A stretch of DNA of 64,000 bases. It comes from Lachnospiraceae bacterium (lineage in GTDB: Bacteria > Bacillota > Clostridia > Lachnospirales > Lachnospiraceae). The position numbers and the translations under genes are program-made. Positions 9,274 through 19,732 of this stretch are shown here, one piece after another (the first letter of the stretch is position 1; every line of letters starts with the position of its first letter). Where the stretch lies: contig JAILEM010000084.1 of NCBI GenBank assembly GCA_024687745.1, positions 1-64,000 on the forward strand. The letters are read 5' to 3'. The notes under the pieces were generated by a model. It searched no databases. It was not told where the DNA came from and saw nothing but the letters and a program-made list of their open reading frames with translations.

Positions 9274-10599
9274 TCATACCCTAAGCCTTGTCCTAATGAG
9301 ATATATCCCAAGGATCGCAGAGAGTATTTCCGTGGCACTCATGGCTATCCACATACCATCTCCCCCGAAGATCTTTGAGAGAATAAGGATCATCAGCGCA
9401 TAGATGACAAGGCTTCTCATCAGCGAAAAGAATCCCGATACCCTTCCGTTGGAATATGCGGTAAAAAGACCTGAGACAAACATGTTAAATCCGGTAAAGG
9501 CATAAACTCCGGCGGCAAGTAAAAAGCCCTTAACCGCGATACTGTAATATTTAGAATCAACCTCGAAGAAGGAAGCTGATATATTTTTTCTGAAAGCTGT
9601 CACGGACAACGTTATGATGATGCTGCTGCATCCGACTATCTTAAGGCTTTTGCTTATAAGGCTTTTTAATTCCTTTCTGTTTTTCTGACCGTAAAAATAA
9701 GCGATCAAAGGCTCGAGCGCAACTAAAAAGCCCATGAATACAAAAGAGACCATGTATATGATATTGGTGATAACGCAGACAACACTCATGCCTACGGCTC
9801 CCCAGTATTTTCCCGAAACATTGTTTAAGATTACTGTGACCACTGCAGTTGATATGCTTGATAAAAATTCCGATATCCCGTTAAAAAAAACCGCTGACAT
9901 CTCCTTTATATCTATCCTGACAGGCTTTAGATCATAGACACTTGTCTTTTTGACCATTACAAAAGCTGTCAGTGTCTGAAGAAGGTATCCCAGCCCCGTT
10001 GCAAGTGCAGCACCGGCTATACCTGTATTTAAAAATCCCATGAATATGATATCCAGAATACAGTTTGTCAGCCCTCCCGCCAGCTCAAGAACCGCCACAA
10101 GACCTAACCTTCCCTCTCCTATGAGCATGAGATTTATCACACAGGAAAACAAGAGAACCGGCATAAAGCAGACGCTTACCCTGTAGTAGCCGGTGACATA
10201 AACGGCATTATCTCCCGTCATACCAAGCAGCTTCATAACAGGGTTTTGAAGGATAAAAAATATGAGAGGTATCGATATCCCCAGAAAAATGGCACAGGTC
10301 ATTAACTGACTGTGCAGATCCTGTGCCTTTTTGTGATCATTTTCACCCTGCGCCTTCATAATGGCAGCATTGCCGCCGGTACCTGCCATATAACCAAGAC
10401 CGACAAAAAGAGACACGACCGGAAGAAATACACTCGTCGCCGCTATAGCCGTCTCATTGATAAAGATATCTATAAGCAGAGAATCGATCACAGCATACAG
10501 TGCTATCACAAGATATATGATTGCACCCGGGGCAACTGTCTTTATCAGCTCCTTAAGAGACATATTTTCCGATATTAATACCGATGCATCCTTACTCAT
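9274..10599 (-). CDS. MATE family efflux transporter
   Basis: 441 aa, about 12 hydrophobic segments; LFVGLGYMAGTGGNAAIMKAQGENDHKKA typical of the family; 8-bp overlap with the NRPS-like gene. Confidence 0.9.
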   Translation of the reverse strand: MSKDASVLISENMSLKELIKTVAPGAIIYLVIALYAVIDSLLIDIFINETAIAATSVFLPVVSLFVGLGYMAGTGGNAAIMKAQGENDHKKAQDLHSQLMTCAIFLGISIPLIFFILQNPVMKLLGMTGDNAVYVTGYYRVSVCFMPVLLFSCVINLMLIGEGRLGLVAVLELAGGLTNCILDIIFMGFLNTGIAGAALATGLGYLLQTLTAFVMVKKTSVYDLKPVRIDIKEMSAVFFNGISEFLSSISTAVVTVILNNVSGKYWGAVGMSVVCVITNIIYMVSFVFMGFLVALEPLIAYFYGQKNRKELKSLISKSLKIVGCSSIIITLSVTAFRKNISASFFEVDSKYYSIAVKGFLLAAGVYAFTGFNMFVSGLFTAYSNGRVSGFFSLMRSLVIYALMILILSKIFGGDGMWIAMSATEILSAILGIYLIRTRLRV

Positions 10600-13522
10600 A
10601 TATCACTTCTTCCCTGATCTTATCTGTTTTATATAAGGGCTCTTCAATATGTGAGACAAGAAGGCAGGCGGTTTTTATAAAAATATCCCTGAACCTGTTT
10701 ATGCTCTCAGGCTTATAACATTCCGGTATATAATCCATATACAGTAAACATCCTTCCTTTATTTCCTGTATCTCGATATCAAGAAGATTATCGGCGACCG
10801 GATCCTTTTGGGGTATCTCGATAAGTGAAAAATCAAGGGCTCCCTCACTTGCTATATCTCTCAGGTTCTGCTGGTAAAGAAAACCGGCATCGATCCCTTC
10901 ATTATCAAGTCTTTCAGGTCCCGGATACGGATAACAGGCATAGATCATATTATTTCTTATCTGTCTGTTGACATCCAGATAGAGCTCCTCCACGGTCAGA
11001 TCCTTCTTAAAATGTATTCCCACATAGAATTCCCTTATCAGGGTGCCTATTATACTCTGATCCTCTTCCTTTTCCCTTCCGTTAAATATCCAGCTGATCT
11101 TTATATCCCTCTTATCATTATAGATACTGATAGCAAGAAGTGTTACGGTTAAGAAAAAAGCATTCTTTGTGACTCCCGATTTTTCCTGAAGCTCTTCATA
11201 TTTCCCGGTATCTATCGGTATCACCGCCTTAAGATTACCATATCCATTCACAACTAATTCCGCATCGGGCTTTGGATAACAATCCCATTCGTTCTGATCG
11301 AGAAGCTCAGAATAATACCGTTTGCCTTCCTCATAAAGGGAAGACTTTGCCTCAAGCCTTCTCTCCGTAAGCTTTAAATAATAATGGTCCTCCATAAGCT
11401 CCTTACCCTCATATGCATAACAAAGATCACGGATAAGTATCTGCAATGAGGTTCCGTCGGCAATGCTGTGATGAAGATCCATAAAGAGATACCCTCCCTT
11501 TTCGGTCTGAAAAAGCCTTACCCTGTACATTTTACTGTTTAAAAGCTTATAGGGTTTAACAAGGTTTTCCATCTCAATGACAAACTCATCCTCGCTAAGC
11601 TTTTCTGTCTCTACGTTCAGATCCATATCCTCAATATATCTCTGAACCAGCTCCGTATCGTCGTTGAAGCAATAGATCGTTGAGAAAACAGGATGGGTTC
11701 TCAGAACCTTCCCGACCGCATTTTTTACACCCTCGATATCCGTATCCTTTGAGAACTTAAGAAGGATATTAAGATTCCAGGTGGTGGATTTTGGAACATA
11801 ACACTGATAATCAAACATATATTGCTGCGACAGCAAAAGCGGCTGATCCTGTCTCAGAGCTTCCTTATTTTTACTGTCTCTCTCCTTTTGACCGACTGAC
11901 AATAACCTTTTATATCTTTCCGCTATCTTCTTAGGCGTCCCCTCACTCAATACAGTCTTATAATCAAGCAAAGGCCAGTCAAGCTCTGTCAGAAGGCTCA
12001 TTATCGAAACAGAATCTCCTCCCATATCACAGAAATTGTCGTAAACACCGACCTTCTCTATATGAAGTACCTTTTCCATTGCCCTGCAAAGCTTCTTCTC
12101 CTCCTCATTTTCAGGAGCAGAATATTTATGCATATAGCTTGAGATATCGGGTTTTGGAAGATTCTTTCTTGAGAACTTACCGTTATTGTTAAGCGGTACT
12201 GCATCCAGTTTCACAAAAAAAGAAGGGAGCATATAAGAAGAAAGATGATCCTTCAGCTCTTCCCTGGCCTGTTCTGTGGAAACCTTCGGATCATCGATAT
12301 AATAGGCACAGATATAGGTGGTCTCTTTCTCGGCAAAGGCTCTGACAGCCGTCCATTCAACCCCAAGTATCCTGCTTAGGACCTTTTCTATCTCTGCCGG
12401 CTCAACGCGGTTCCCTCTTATCTTGATCATATCATCATTTCTGCCGTTAAGGACAATATTACCATCAGGAAGCCTGTGACCGATATCGCCTGTGCTTATA
12501 TATTCACCAAGTCTTATCTTTTCTGTCATCTCGGGAAGATTAATATATCCTCCAAAATACGGATCCTTATAGCATATAAGTCCTGCCTCCCCGTCTTTTA
12601 CGGGCTCTCCCTTCTCATCAAGGATGCATACACAGGCCTCTTTGACACAGGGTTTTCCTACAGGTGTAGTGCTGTATTTCTTATCGATCCTAAAGGATGT
12701 GATATTGAAACAGGATTCTGATTGCGCATAAAGACAATAGACATCTATATTTTCATAATAAATATCATCAGCCCTTTCACCTCCTGTTATGAGCTTCTTT
12801 ATTGTATCCGGGAAGGAGGGGATACGCCTTAACATGGAAGGAGTGACAAAGGTTATCGTGATATTGTACTCCTTTAAATATTTCATGAAATCATCCGGAT
12901 TCCTTACTGTCTCCATCGGAAATATAACAAGAGTGGCTCCGTTATATAATATGGGCAGTATCATCAGAAGAGTGGCCGCAAAATTAAGAGGGGAGGTAAG
13001 AGCGAGTCTGTCTCCCTTATCCATTACCCTGATGCCATCACAGTAATTTCCCTTTATGCACAGATCCTGCATTCCGAACTGGTGCATGACACCCTTCGGA
13101 TTACCCGTTGTTCCGGAGGTATATACAATATAACAGGGATCAAACGGAGATACCTTTTCATACCCTTTTCTTTCCTCACAGTCCATCATCTCATTGAAAA
13201 GCTCACTGTCGATCATAAGAGAGCATCCTGCATCCCTGTATATATAATCCCTGCGCTCTCTGGCAAATTCCGTAGCGACCATGGTGGCACAGGCTCCTGC
13301 ACGCCATATTCCGACCAGTGCGATAACCGGCTGTACTTCCCTCGGAAGATATATCATCACCACAGACCCTTTTCCAATACCTTTTGCCTTAAGATACTCA
13401 TACACCTTTCCCGAGAGCTGATAAAGTGAATCATAAGTTATCTTTCGTCCGGTTTTTGCGCTTATCAGCGCAATATCCTTACCTTTGTTTTTACATATCT
13501 CTTCAAACCGTTCTGTAAACAT
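10592..13522 (-). CDS. NRPS-like enzyme, adenylation - carrier protein - condensation (A-PCP-C)
   Basis: A domain: YTSGTTGNPKGV, STGDIG, GRNDDMIKIRGNRVEPAEIE, NGKFSRKNLP. Carrier: DMGGDSVSIMSL. C domain: LHHSIADG (HHxxxDG). Confidence 0.9.
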   Translation of the reverse strand: MFTERFEEICKNKGKDIALISAKTGRKITYDSLYQLSGKVYEYLKAKGIGKGSVVMIYLPREVQPVIALVGIWRAGACATMVATEFARERRDYIYRDAGCSLMIDSELFNEMMDCEERKGYEKVSPFDPCYIVYTSGTTGNPKGVMHQFGMQDLCIKGNYCDGIRVMDKGDRLALTSPLNFAATLLMILPILYNGATLVIFPMETVRNPDDFMKYLKEYNITITFVTPSMLRRIPSFPDTIKKLITGGERADDIYYENIDVYCLYAQSESCFNITSFRIDKKYSTTPVGKPCVKEACVCILDEKGEPVKDGEAGLICYKDPYFGGYINLPEMTEKIRLGEYISTGDIGHRLPDGNIVLNGRNDDMIKIRGNRVEPAEIEKVLSRILGVEWTAVRAFAEKETTYICAYYIDDPKVSTEQAREELKDHLSSYMLPSFFVKLDAVPLNNNGKFSRKNLPKPDISSYMHKYSAPENEEEKKLCRAMEKVLHIEKVGVYDNFCDMGGDSVSIMSLLTELDWPLLDYKTVLSEGTPKKIAERYKRLLSVGQKERDSKNKEALRQDQPLLLSQQYMFDYQCYVPKSTTWNLNILLKFSKDTDIEGVKNAVGKVLRTHPVFSTIYCFNDDTELVQRYIEDMDLNVETEKLSEDEFVIEMENLVKPYKLLNSKMYRVRLFQTEKGGYLFMDLHHSIADGTSLQILIRDLCYAYEGKELMEDHYYLKLTERRLEAKSSLYEEGKRYYSELLDQNEWDCYPKPDAELVVNGYGNLKAVIPIDTGKYEELQEKSGVTKNAFFLTVTLLAISIYNDKRDIKISWIFNGREKEEDQSIIGTLIREFYVGIHFKKDLTVEELYLDVNRQIRNNMIYACYPYPGPERLDNEGIDAGFLYQQNLRDIASEGALDFSLIEIPQKDPVADNLLDIEIQEIKEGCLLYMDYIPECYKPESINRFRDIFIKTACLLVSHIEEPLYKTDKIREEVIYE

Positions 13523-13553
13523 AGTCCCCCTAAATCCTTCAGATCCATTATCA

Positions 13554-15035
13554 TTATAAAGTTACACCGTCCTTAAAAATTGATATCTCTCTGTAACCGT
13601 TCTCCTCACATCTTGTCAGCTTTCCGGATGCAGTCTCAAGGACAAGATCAAGCAGTCTTTCCCCTGCCTCATCAAGAGTTTCCTTCCCCTGCGCAACGCC
13701 TCCCGCATTAAAGTCTATCCAGTTGCCCTTTTTCTCATAAAGAGCTGTATTTGTCGATATCTTAAGTGTGGGTGCGGGAGCTCCGAAGGGTGTACCTCTT
13801 CCGGTTGTAAAAAGGATCATATGTACTCCTGCAGCTGTAAGATCCGTAGTACTTACCATGTCATTTCCGGGTCCTGACAGAAGGGAAAGCCCCTTCTTTG
13901 TAACCTCTCCGGCATATTCGAGAACATCGGTGATCTCTGCGGAACCGCCCTTCTGTACGCAGCCACAGGACTTATCCTCAAGCGTTGTTATCCCACCCGC
14001 CTTATTCCCGGGTGAGGGATTCTCATATACCACCTGCCCGTGTGATACAAAATACTGTTTAAAATCATTGACCATCTTAACGGCCTTTTCGAATATATCA
14101 GCATTTTTACATCTGTTGAAAAGTATGGATTCGGCTCCGAACATTTCGGGCACCTCTGTGAGGACCGTCGAACCGCCGAGCGCTATCAATCTGTCCGAAA
14201 AACGTCCCACTACAGGATTTGCCGTCACACCCGAAAGACCGTCGGACCCTCCGCATTTCATTCCCACTATAAGCTCGGATGCGGATATCCTTTCTCTCTT
14301 AAAGGTACCTACATAGTCTGCTATCTCCTTAAGAAGCCTGCTGCCCTCCTCTATCTCATCCTCTACATCCTGACAGGTAAGGAATTTGACTCTTTTCTCA
14401 TTCCATTCCCCAAGCTCTGCCTTAAACTGTTCCGTTGTCAGATTTTCACATCCAAGGGACAGTACAAGGACTCCTCCTGCATTGGGATGACGGACAAGCG
14501 CCGCTAAAAGCTTTCTTGTTGTCGCATGGTCATCACCCATCTGCGAACAGCCAAAGGGATGAGTAAAGGTATAAAGTCCCTCTACGCTACCCTTTACAAG
14601 CTCCTTATTGGAATTCACAAGGTTTTCGGCTATCCTGTTCACACATCCGACGGTAGGGATTATCCATATCTCATTTCTTATCCCCGTTTTTCCATCGGGC
14701 CGTTTATAACCCATAAAGAATCTCTCCTCTGCTTTGGGAAGATCATAAAATACAGGTTCATAAACATATTCGGCATCCTCTGACAGGGAGGTCCTTACAT
14801 TATGGGTATGAACCCACTGCCCCGATCCTATGTCAGACTTTGCGATACCTATCTCATTACCGTATTTTATAACGGGACTACCCTCTTTGATGTTTACAAG
14901 GGCAATCTTGTGACCTCTTGCCACATCCTCTAAGACCTCTATACTGCCATCTTCAGTGGTGATCCTTTCACCCTTTGCAATATCCGAAAGGGCAACTGCA
15001 ACATTATCCCTTTGATGTATCTTAATATATTTCAT
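13554..15035 (-). CDS. uxaA: Altronate dehydratase
   Basis: N-terminal SAF-like region and GYKRPDGKTGIRNEIWIIPTVGCVNRIAENL, GLSLLSGPGNDMVSTTDLTAAGVHMILFTTGRGTPFG. Confidence 0.94.
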   Translation of the reverse strand: MKYIKIHQRDNVAVALSDIAKGERITTEDGSIEVLEDVARGHKIALVNIKEGSPVIKYGNEIGIAKSDIGSGQWVHTHNVRTSLSEDAEYVYEPVFYDLPKAEERFFMGYKRPDGKTGIRNEIWIIPTVGCVNRIAENLVNSNKELVKGSVEGLYTFTHPFGCSQMGDDHATTRKLLAALVRHPNAGGVLVLSLGCENLTTEQFKAELGEWNEKRVKFLTCQDVEDEIEEGSRLLKEIADYVGTFKRERISASELIVGMKCGGSDGLSGVTANPVVGRFSDRLIALGGSTVLTEVPEMFGAESILFNRCKNADIFEKAVKMVNDFKQYFVSHGQVVYENPSPGNKAGGITTLEDKSCGCVQKGGSAEITDVLEYAGEVTKKGLSLLSGPGNDMVSTTDLTAAGVHMILFTTGRGTPFGAPAPTLKISTNTALYEKKGNWIDFNAGGVAQGKETLDEAGERLLDLVLETASGKLTRCEENGYREISIFKDGVTL

Positions 15036-15064
15036 ATCTGTCCGGTCTCTCCTAAATTTCTTCT

Positions 15065-16549
15065 TCAGGCAATAACTGCCTTCATAGCTTCATACATTCC
15101 CTTTTCTTCTATCAGCTTAAGACTGTCATCGACAGCAGCTTCAAATCCGGGAAGGTTCTTTAAGGTATCCTCCCACATTCTTTCATTGTTTACAACAGCT
15201 TTTGCAAGCTCTGTGAGTGATGCATCCTTTAATTCATAAAAGGCATCGAGTACCCACTCATCATCCTTTATCTCAAAGGTATCGTTTCCTCTCTTACCTA
15301 TAAGGCACTTATCACCCTTCTCTGTTCCTAAATGATAGAAGCAGAGGAAGGCTGCAAATGAGAAGGTAAGAACACGGGGAAGCTTCTTATTCTGCTCATA
15401 ATACTCAACAACTGTGGGCATTACCCTTGCCTTCCACTTGGACTGGGAATTAAGGGATATGGAAAGAAGCTGATGATCTATGAAGGGATTTGCGAACCTG
15501 TCAGAAACTGCCTTTGCAAACTCAAGCAGATCATCCTCTGAAAGGGAAGCCTTGAGAACAGGGATTATCTCCTCATAAAGAGCCTTGTTCATAAATCCTT
15601 TGATGACCTCATCCTTCATGCAGTCTCTTACGATATCCTGACCGGAAATGTAAGCAGCCATTATCATTGATGTATGTGCACCGTTTAATATACGTACCTT
15701 ACGCTTCTTATAAGGATCAACGTTATCAACGACCATAATCGGAAGGCCTGCCTTTTCGATGGGGAGCTCATCCTTTATGGACTGAGGCCCTTCTATAACC
15801 CATGCGCCGAACACCTCCGCTGTGTCCAATATATTGTCCTGATAACCAAGCTCCTCACAGATGGAAGCAGCCTCGTTCCTCGGATAACCGGGAACTATAC
15901 GGTCAACTAAGGTAGAGCAGAAAACATTCTCCTCTTCCACCCACTTCTTGAAATCATCTCCAAGACCCCACTGCTCTATATATTTTCCCACACATCTCTT
16001 AAGCTCATCACCGTTTCTGTCTATGAGCTCGCAGGAAAGGATGATAAAGCCCTTTAATTTATTGTTATATCTTTTATACAAAAACTGGGTAAGCTTTCCG
16101 GGAAAGCTCGAAGCGGGCCTGTCCTCTTCTTTACAGGAGGGATCATAGGCGATACCAGCCTCGGTCGTATTACTGACTATGAACCTTAACTCGGGATTTG
16201 ATGCGCACTCCATCAGTGCATCATAATCCCTGTATGGATTAAGGCATCTCGAAACACAGGAAATTACCCTCTTTCTGTTGACCTTCTCTCCGTTCTCCTG
16301 CCCTCTCAAAAACAGGGTATAGAGTCCTTCCTGCTCATTGATCATATCCGCAAGTCCCTGTTCTATAGGCTGTGTTACCACAACCTTTCCGTTAAAGCCG
16401 GCCTTTTCGTTCATCATATCGAAGAAATAATCAACAAAGGCTCTTAAGAAATTTCCCTCTCCGAACTGAAGAACCTTTTCCGGTGCACTTTTAAGTGTAT
16501 ATCCGTCATAACCGGTTTTAGCTAATGTTTCATAATTTAATCTGTCCAT
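15065..16549 (-). CDS. uxaB: Tagaturonate reductase
   Basis: VLQFGEGNFLRAFVDYFFDMMNEKAGFNGKVVVTQP and VRILNGAHTSMIMAAYISG typical of UxaB. Confidence 0.93.
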   Translation of the reverse strand: MDRLNYETLAKTGYDGYTLKSAPEKVLQFGEGNFLRAFVDYFFDMMNEKAGFNGKVVVTQPIEQGLADMINEQEGLYTLFLRGQENGEKVNRKRVISCVSRCLNPYRDYDALMECASNPELRFIVSNTTEAGIAYDPSCKEEDRPASSFPGKLTQFLYKRYNNKLKGFIILSCELIDRNGDELKRCVGKYIEQWGLGDDFKKWVEEENVFCSTLVDRIVPGYPRNEAASICEELGYQDNILDTAEVFGAWVIEGPQSIKDELPIEKAGLPIMVVDNVDPYKKRKVRILNGAHTSMIMAAYISGQDIVRDCMKDEVIKGFMNKALYEEIIPVLKASLSEDDLLEFAKAVSDRFANPFIDHQLLSISLNSQSKWKARVMPTVVEYYEQNKKLPRVLTFSFAAFLCFYHLGTEKGDKCLIGKRGNDTFEIKDDEWVLDAFYELKDASLTELAKAVVNNERMWEDTLKNLPGFEAAVDDSLKLIEEKGMYEAMKAVIA

Positions 16550-16671
16550 TTTATATCTCCTTTTATTTTATTCATGGATTTCATCCATGTGTCTTATATA
16601 TATCCTTTTATACATTTTCTTTAATGACACGGTCATATAGCTGTATGATCCATATGATCTCACGATCAGGT

Positions 16672-17535
16672 TTACATAAGATCCTGATTTGCCACATCAT
16701 CCATATCATCAAAATCCTGATTCTCTCCTACCATTCCCCAGATAAAGGTATAAGCCTGAGAACCTGCACCCATATGTATCGACCAGCTCGGGCTTATGAC
16801 CGCCTGTTCATTTCTCATGACTATATGCCTTGTTTCCTGAGGTTCTCCCATGAAGTGCATTACAAATGCATCCTCGGGGATATCAAAGTAAAGATATACT
16901 TCCATCCTTCTGTCATGTGTATGACAGGGCATCGTATTCCAGATGCTTCCCGGCTTTAACTCTGTCATTCCCATCTCAAGCTGGCAGGTCTCAACCTGTC
17001 CCGGAAGTATATATTTGTTTATTACCCTGTGGTTTGCACCCTCTAAGGATCCAAGCTCCTTCTTATTCTCATCCTTTATTATGACTACATCCTCAGCAGG
17101 TTCACCCTCTCTCTTAATAAGGACCGTTTTATAGGTTTTATGTGCGGGTGCTGAATTTATATAAAACTTTGCGGGTGTTTTAATATCCTTTGAAGCAAAG
17201 GTTATATCCCTGCTGCCCATTCCTATATACATTGCCTGCTTATAATCAACCTCGTATTTCTTTCCGTCGATCGTTATAACCCCGGCGCCTCCTATGTTGA
17301 TGACACCCATTTCCCTTCTCTCAAGAAAGTACTCAGCCCTCAGCTCATCTCCTGCCGTAAGCTTAAGCTCCTCCTTCACAGGAGTTGCCGATCCGGTTAT
17401 TATCCTGTCGATATGGCTGTATACAAGCTTGATCTCATCCGGCTTAAAAAGATCGTCTATAAGGAATTCCTTCCTTAATCTTTCGGTATCATAATACTTT
17501 TCATCCTTAGGTGAACATGCTGTCCTTAATTCCAT
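16672..17535 (-). CDS. kduI: 5-dehydro-4-deoxy-D-glucuronate isomerase
   Basis: NTMPCHTHDRRMEVYLYFD, FMGEPQETRHIVMRNEQAVISPSWSIHMGAGSQAYTFIWGMVGENQDFDDMD typical of KduI. Confidence 0.96.
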   Translation of the reverse strand: MELRTACSPKDEKYYDTERLRKEFLIDDLFKPDEIKLVYSHIDRIITGSATPVKEELKLTAGDELRAEYFLERREMGVINIGGAGVITIDGKKYEVDYKQAMYIGMGSRDITFASKDIKTPAKFYINSAPAHKTYKTVLIKREGEPAEDVVIIKDENKKELGSLEGANHRVINKYILPGQVETCQLEMGMTELKPGSIWNTMPCHTHDRRMEVYLYFDIPEDAFVMHFMGEPQETRHIVMRNEQAVISPSWSIHMGAGSQAYTFIWGMVGENQDFDDMDDVANQDLM

Positions 17536-17546
17536 TTTTATCCTCC

Positions 17547-18428
17547 TTATTCTGCTTTGACTTCTTCATATACCCTCTCAACAAATTCCCTGGCCCTTAT
17601 GGCATTTTCGGGAACTGTATCCTCGAGTGTACATTGAACATATGGCTTATATTTCTTTATCTTTCCCATCAGAAGCTTATGATCAAGCTCTCCTTCTCCT
17701 GATGCTACCGACCTTATATCATCTCCCTCCACCTTAAAATCCTTAAGATGGACAACGGCTATATCATCCTTTAGAAGCTCAAAGGTTTCATTTATGATAT
17801 CATCCTGTCTGTCTATGTTCTCTCTGCACAGAAGATTTACCGGATCAAAAATTATCTGAAGATTCGGGGAATTTATGGCATCAAGCACCTCCCTTGCCCT
17901 TTCGGGCGTATAAACTATATGTCTGTAAACGGGCTCTATCGCAAGGATCACACCAAACTGCTCACAGGCACTTATCACGGGCTTTAACCTTTCGATAAAG
18001 ATATCCCTTGCCTCCACGGTATGATTATGGGGATCATATCTGTATTCCTCATTGCAGGCCCCTGTCTCTGTACCTACCACTCCGCATCCCAATACGGAAG
18101 CAAATCTTAAATGGGCAATATATTTATTCAGAGTTTCCTTATAAACCTCCTTATCCGGATGACAGAGATTCAAATAATTACCCAAAACAGCGATATCAAT
18201 ATCATTTTTATCGCATATCCTTTTCATGTACATCGCAAGTCCGGGTGTCATTGAGCTTAACCCGGGTTCAAATTCCTTAATAGATTTTGAAAGGGCAACG
18301 TGAATACACTTAAAGCCCTGATCCTTTATGGCAGGGATCAGTTCATCAAAGGGAGCGTATCTCACATCATGAGCCCGTATTCCTATCTGCATCGGTATCC
18401 TCCTCTGATCCTTTATAGCACTGTCCAT
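17547..18428 (-). CDS. Sugar phosphate isomerase/epimerase-like TIM-barrel protein
   Basis: LAIEPVYRHIVYTPERAREVLDAINSPNLQIIFDPVNLL and VHLKDFKVEG; AP-endonuclease 2/xylose isomerase-like. Internal ATG at 18392 (MQIGIRAHD) is a possible start. Confidence 0.8.
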   Translation of the reverse strand: MDSAIKDQRRIPMQIGIRAHDVRYAPFDELIPAIKDQGFKCIHVALSKSIKEFEPGLSSMTPGLAMYMKRICDKNDIDIAVLGNYLNLCHPDKEVYKETLNKYIAHLRFASVLGCGVVGTETGACNEEYRYDPHNHTVEARDIFIERLKPVISACEQFGVILAIEPVYRHIVYTPERAREVLDAINSPNLQIIFDPVNLLCRENIDRQDDIINETFELLKDDIAVVHLKDFKVEGDDIRSVASGEGELDHKLLMGKIKKYKPYVQCTLEDTVPENAIRAREFVERVYEEVKAE

Positions 18429-18673
18429 GTCTTCCCTTAAGCATATCTGAAGATCATGGGGTATAAAAAATATATAAATCCTCTCAGGTTCTAACTAAAA
18501 TAATATAAAAATCTCCGGGATCAAACAATGATAAAATTGTTGTTTATATTGTAAAAGTTGCTTAAATGGTAAAAATAATTTGATTTTTTATCATTTCAAA
18601 CTATTATATTATTGAAAGTATCATTTGATATAAAATCAATAAAAATCAAAAAGCTGAAAACGGAGGTATTATT

Positions 18674-19540
18674 ATGGCAGGTATTATGGACAAATTCAGG
18701 CTTGACGGCAAGGTTGCCTGGATAACCGGTGCTTCTTACGGATTGGGGCTTGCATATGCCGCTGCATATGCCGAGGCAGGCGCAAAGATAGTCTTCAACG
18801 ATATCAATGAAGAGCTTGTTGAGCGCGGAAAGAACGAATACAAAAAGCTTGGGATAGATGTATACGGTGCTGTATGCGACGTCACAAAGGAGGATCAGGT
18901 AAATGCCTTTGTAAAGGATGTCAGGGAAAAGGTAGGTGCAATAGATATCCTTGTCAACAATGCAGGTATCATCAAGCGTATCCCCATGACAGAGATGACT
19001 GTTGATCAGTGGAACCAGGTAATAGATGTTGACCTTACAGGTCCCTTCATCTGCTCAAAGGCAGTATTACCCGATATGATAAAGAAGGGAGCGGGAAAGA
19101 TCATAAATGCCTGCTCAATGATGAGTGAGCTCGGAAGAGAAACAGTATCCGCTTATGCAGCCGCAAAGGGCGGACTTAAGATGCTCACAAAGAACATCTG
19201 CTCAGAATACGGTCAGTATAATATACAGTGTAATGCGATAGGACCAGGCTACATAGCAACACCCCAGACTGCTCCTCTTCGTGAAAAGAAAGCCGACGGC
19301 TCCATGCATCCCTTCGACCGCTTCATCCGTTCAAAGACACCGGCACAGCGTTGGGGAAAGACAGAAGACCTTCAGGGACTTGCTATCTTCCTTGCTTCAC
19401 CGGCTTCTGACTTTATCAACGGTCAGGTTGTTTATATCGACGGCGGTATCTTAGCCTACATCGGACAGGATCCCGGAAATCTTGACGAGAGCAAGTTCGC
19501 TGCAGAGGAAGAAGACGATTCCATCAAGGTAAATGACTGA
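18674..19540 (+). CDS. kduD: SDR oxidoreductase, KduD / gluconate 5-dehydrogenase type
   Basis: SDR motifs TGASYGLG, NNAG, YAAAKGG; divergent from the kduI operon; GQVVYIDGGILAYIGQ C-terminus. Confidence 0.82.
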   Translation: MAGIMDKFRLDGKVAWITGASYGLGLAYAAAYAEAGAKIVFNDINEELVERGKNEYKKLGIDVYGAVCDVTKEDQVNAFVKDVREKVGAIDILVNNAGIIKRIPMTEMTVDQWNQVIDVDLTGPFICSKAVLPDMIKKGAGKIINACSMMSELGRETVSAYAAAKGGLKMLTKNICSEYGQYNIQCNAIGPGYIATPQTAPLREKKADGSMHPFDRFIRSKTPAQRWGKTEDLQGLAIFLASPASDFINGQVVYIDGGILAYIGQDPGNLDESKFAAEEEDDSIKVND

Positions 19541-19620
19541 TCAGTAAGGAAAACTATCCGATCAGGATACAGGACTGATCTGTAAAAAAAGATCCGAACA
19601 GGAATATATTACTCAGTCGG

Positions 19621-19660
19621 AAAAAGGGCCCGGTTTACATAATGTAGACCCGGCCCTTTG
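19621..19660. terminator. Hairpin downstream of kduD
   Basis: aaagggcccggtttacataatgtagacccggcccttt strong stem; T-run present on the minus-strand reading. Confidence 0.65.
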
Positions 19661-19732
19661 CTGTGGTTTTAGTTTACATAACTCATTCGACCCTTTATTG
19701 CAAATCTTGTCCATATATTGTAATATCTAAGT

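Noticed and set aside
13768-14316. 182-aa plus-strand ORF
   Set aside because: Entirely antisense to uxaA, which has strong family motifs; the translation shows no recognisable domain.
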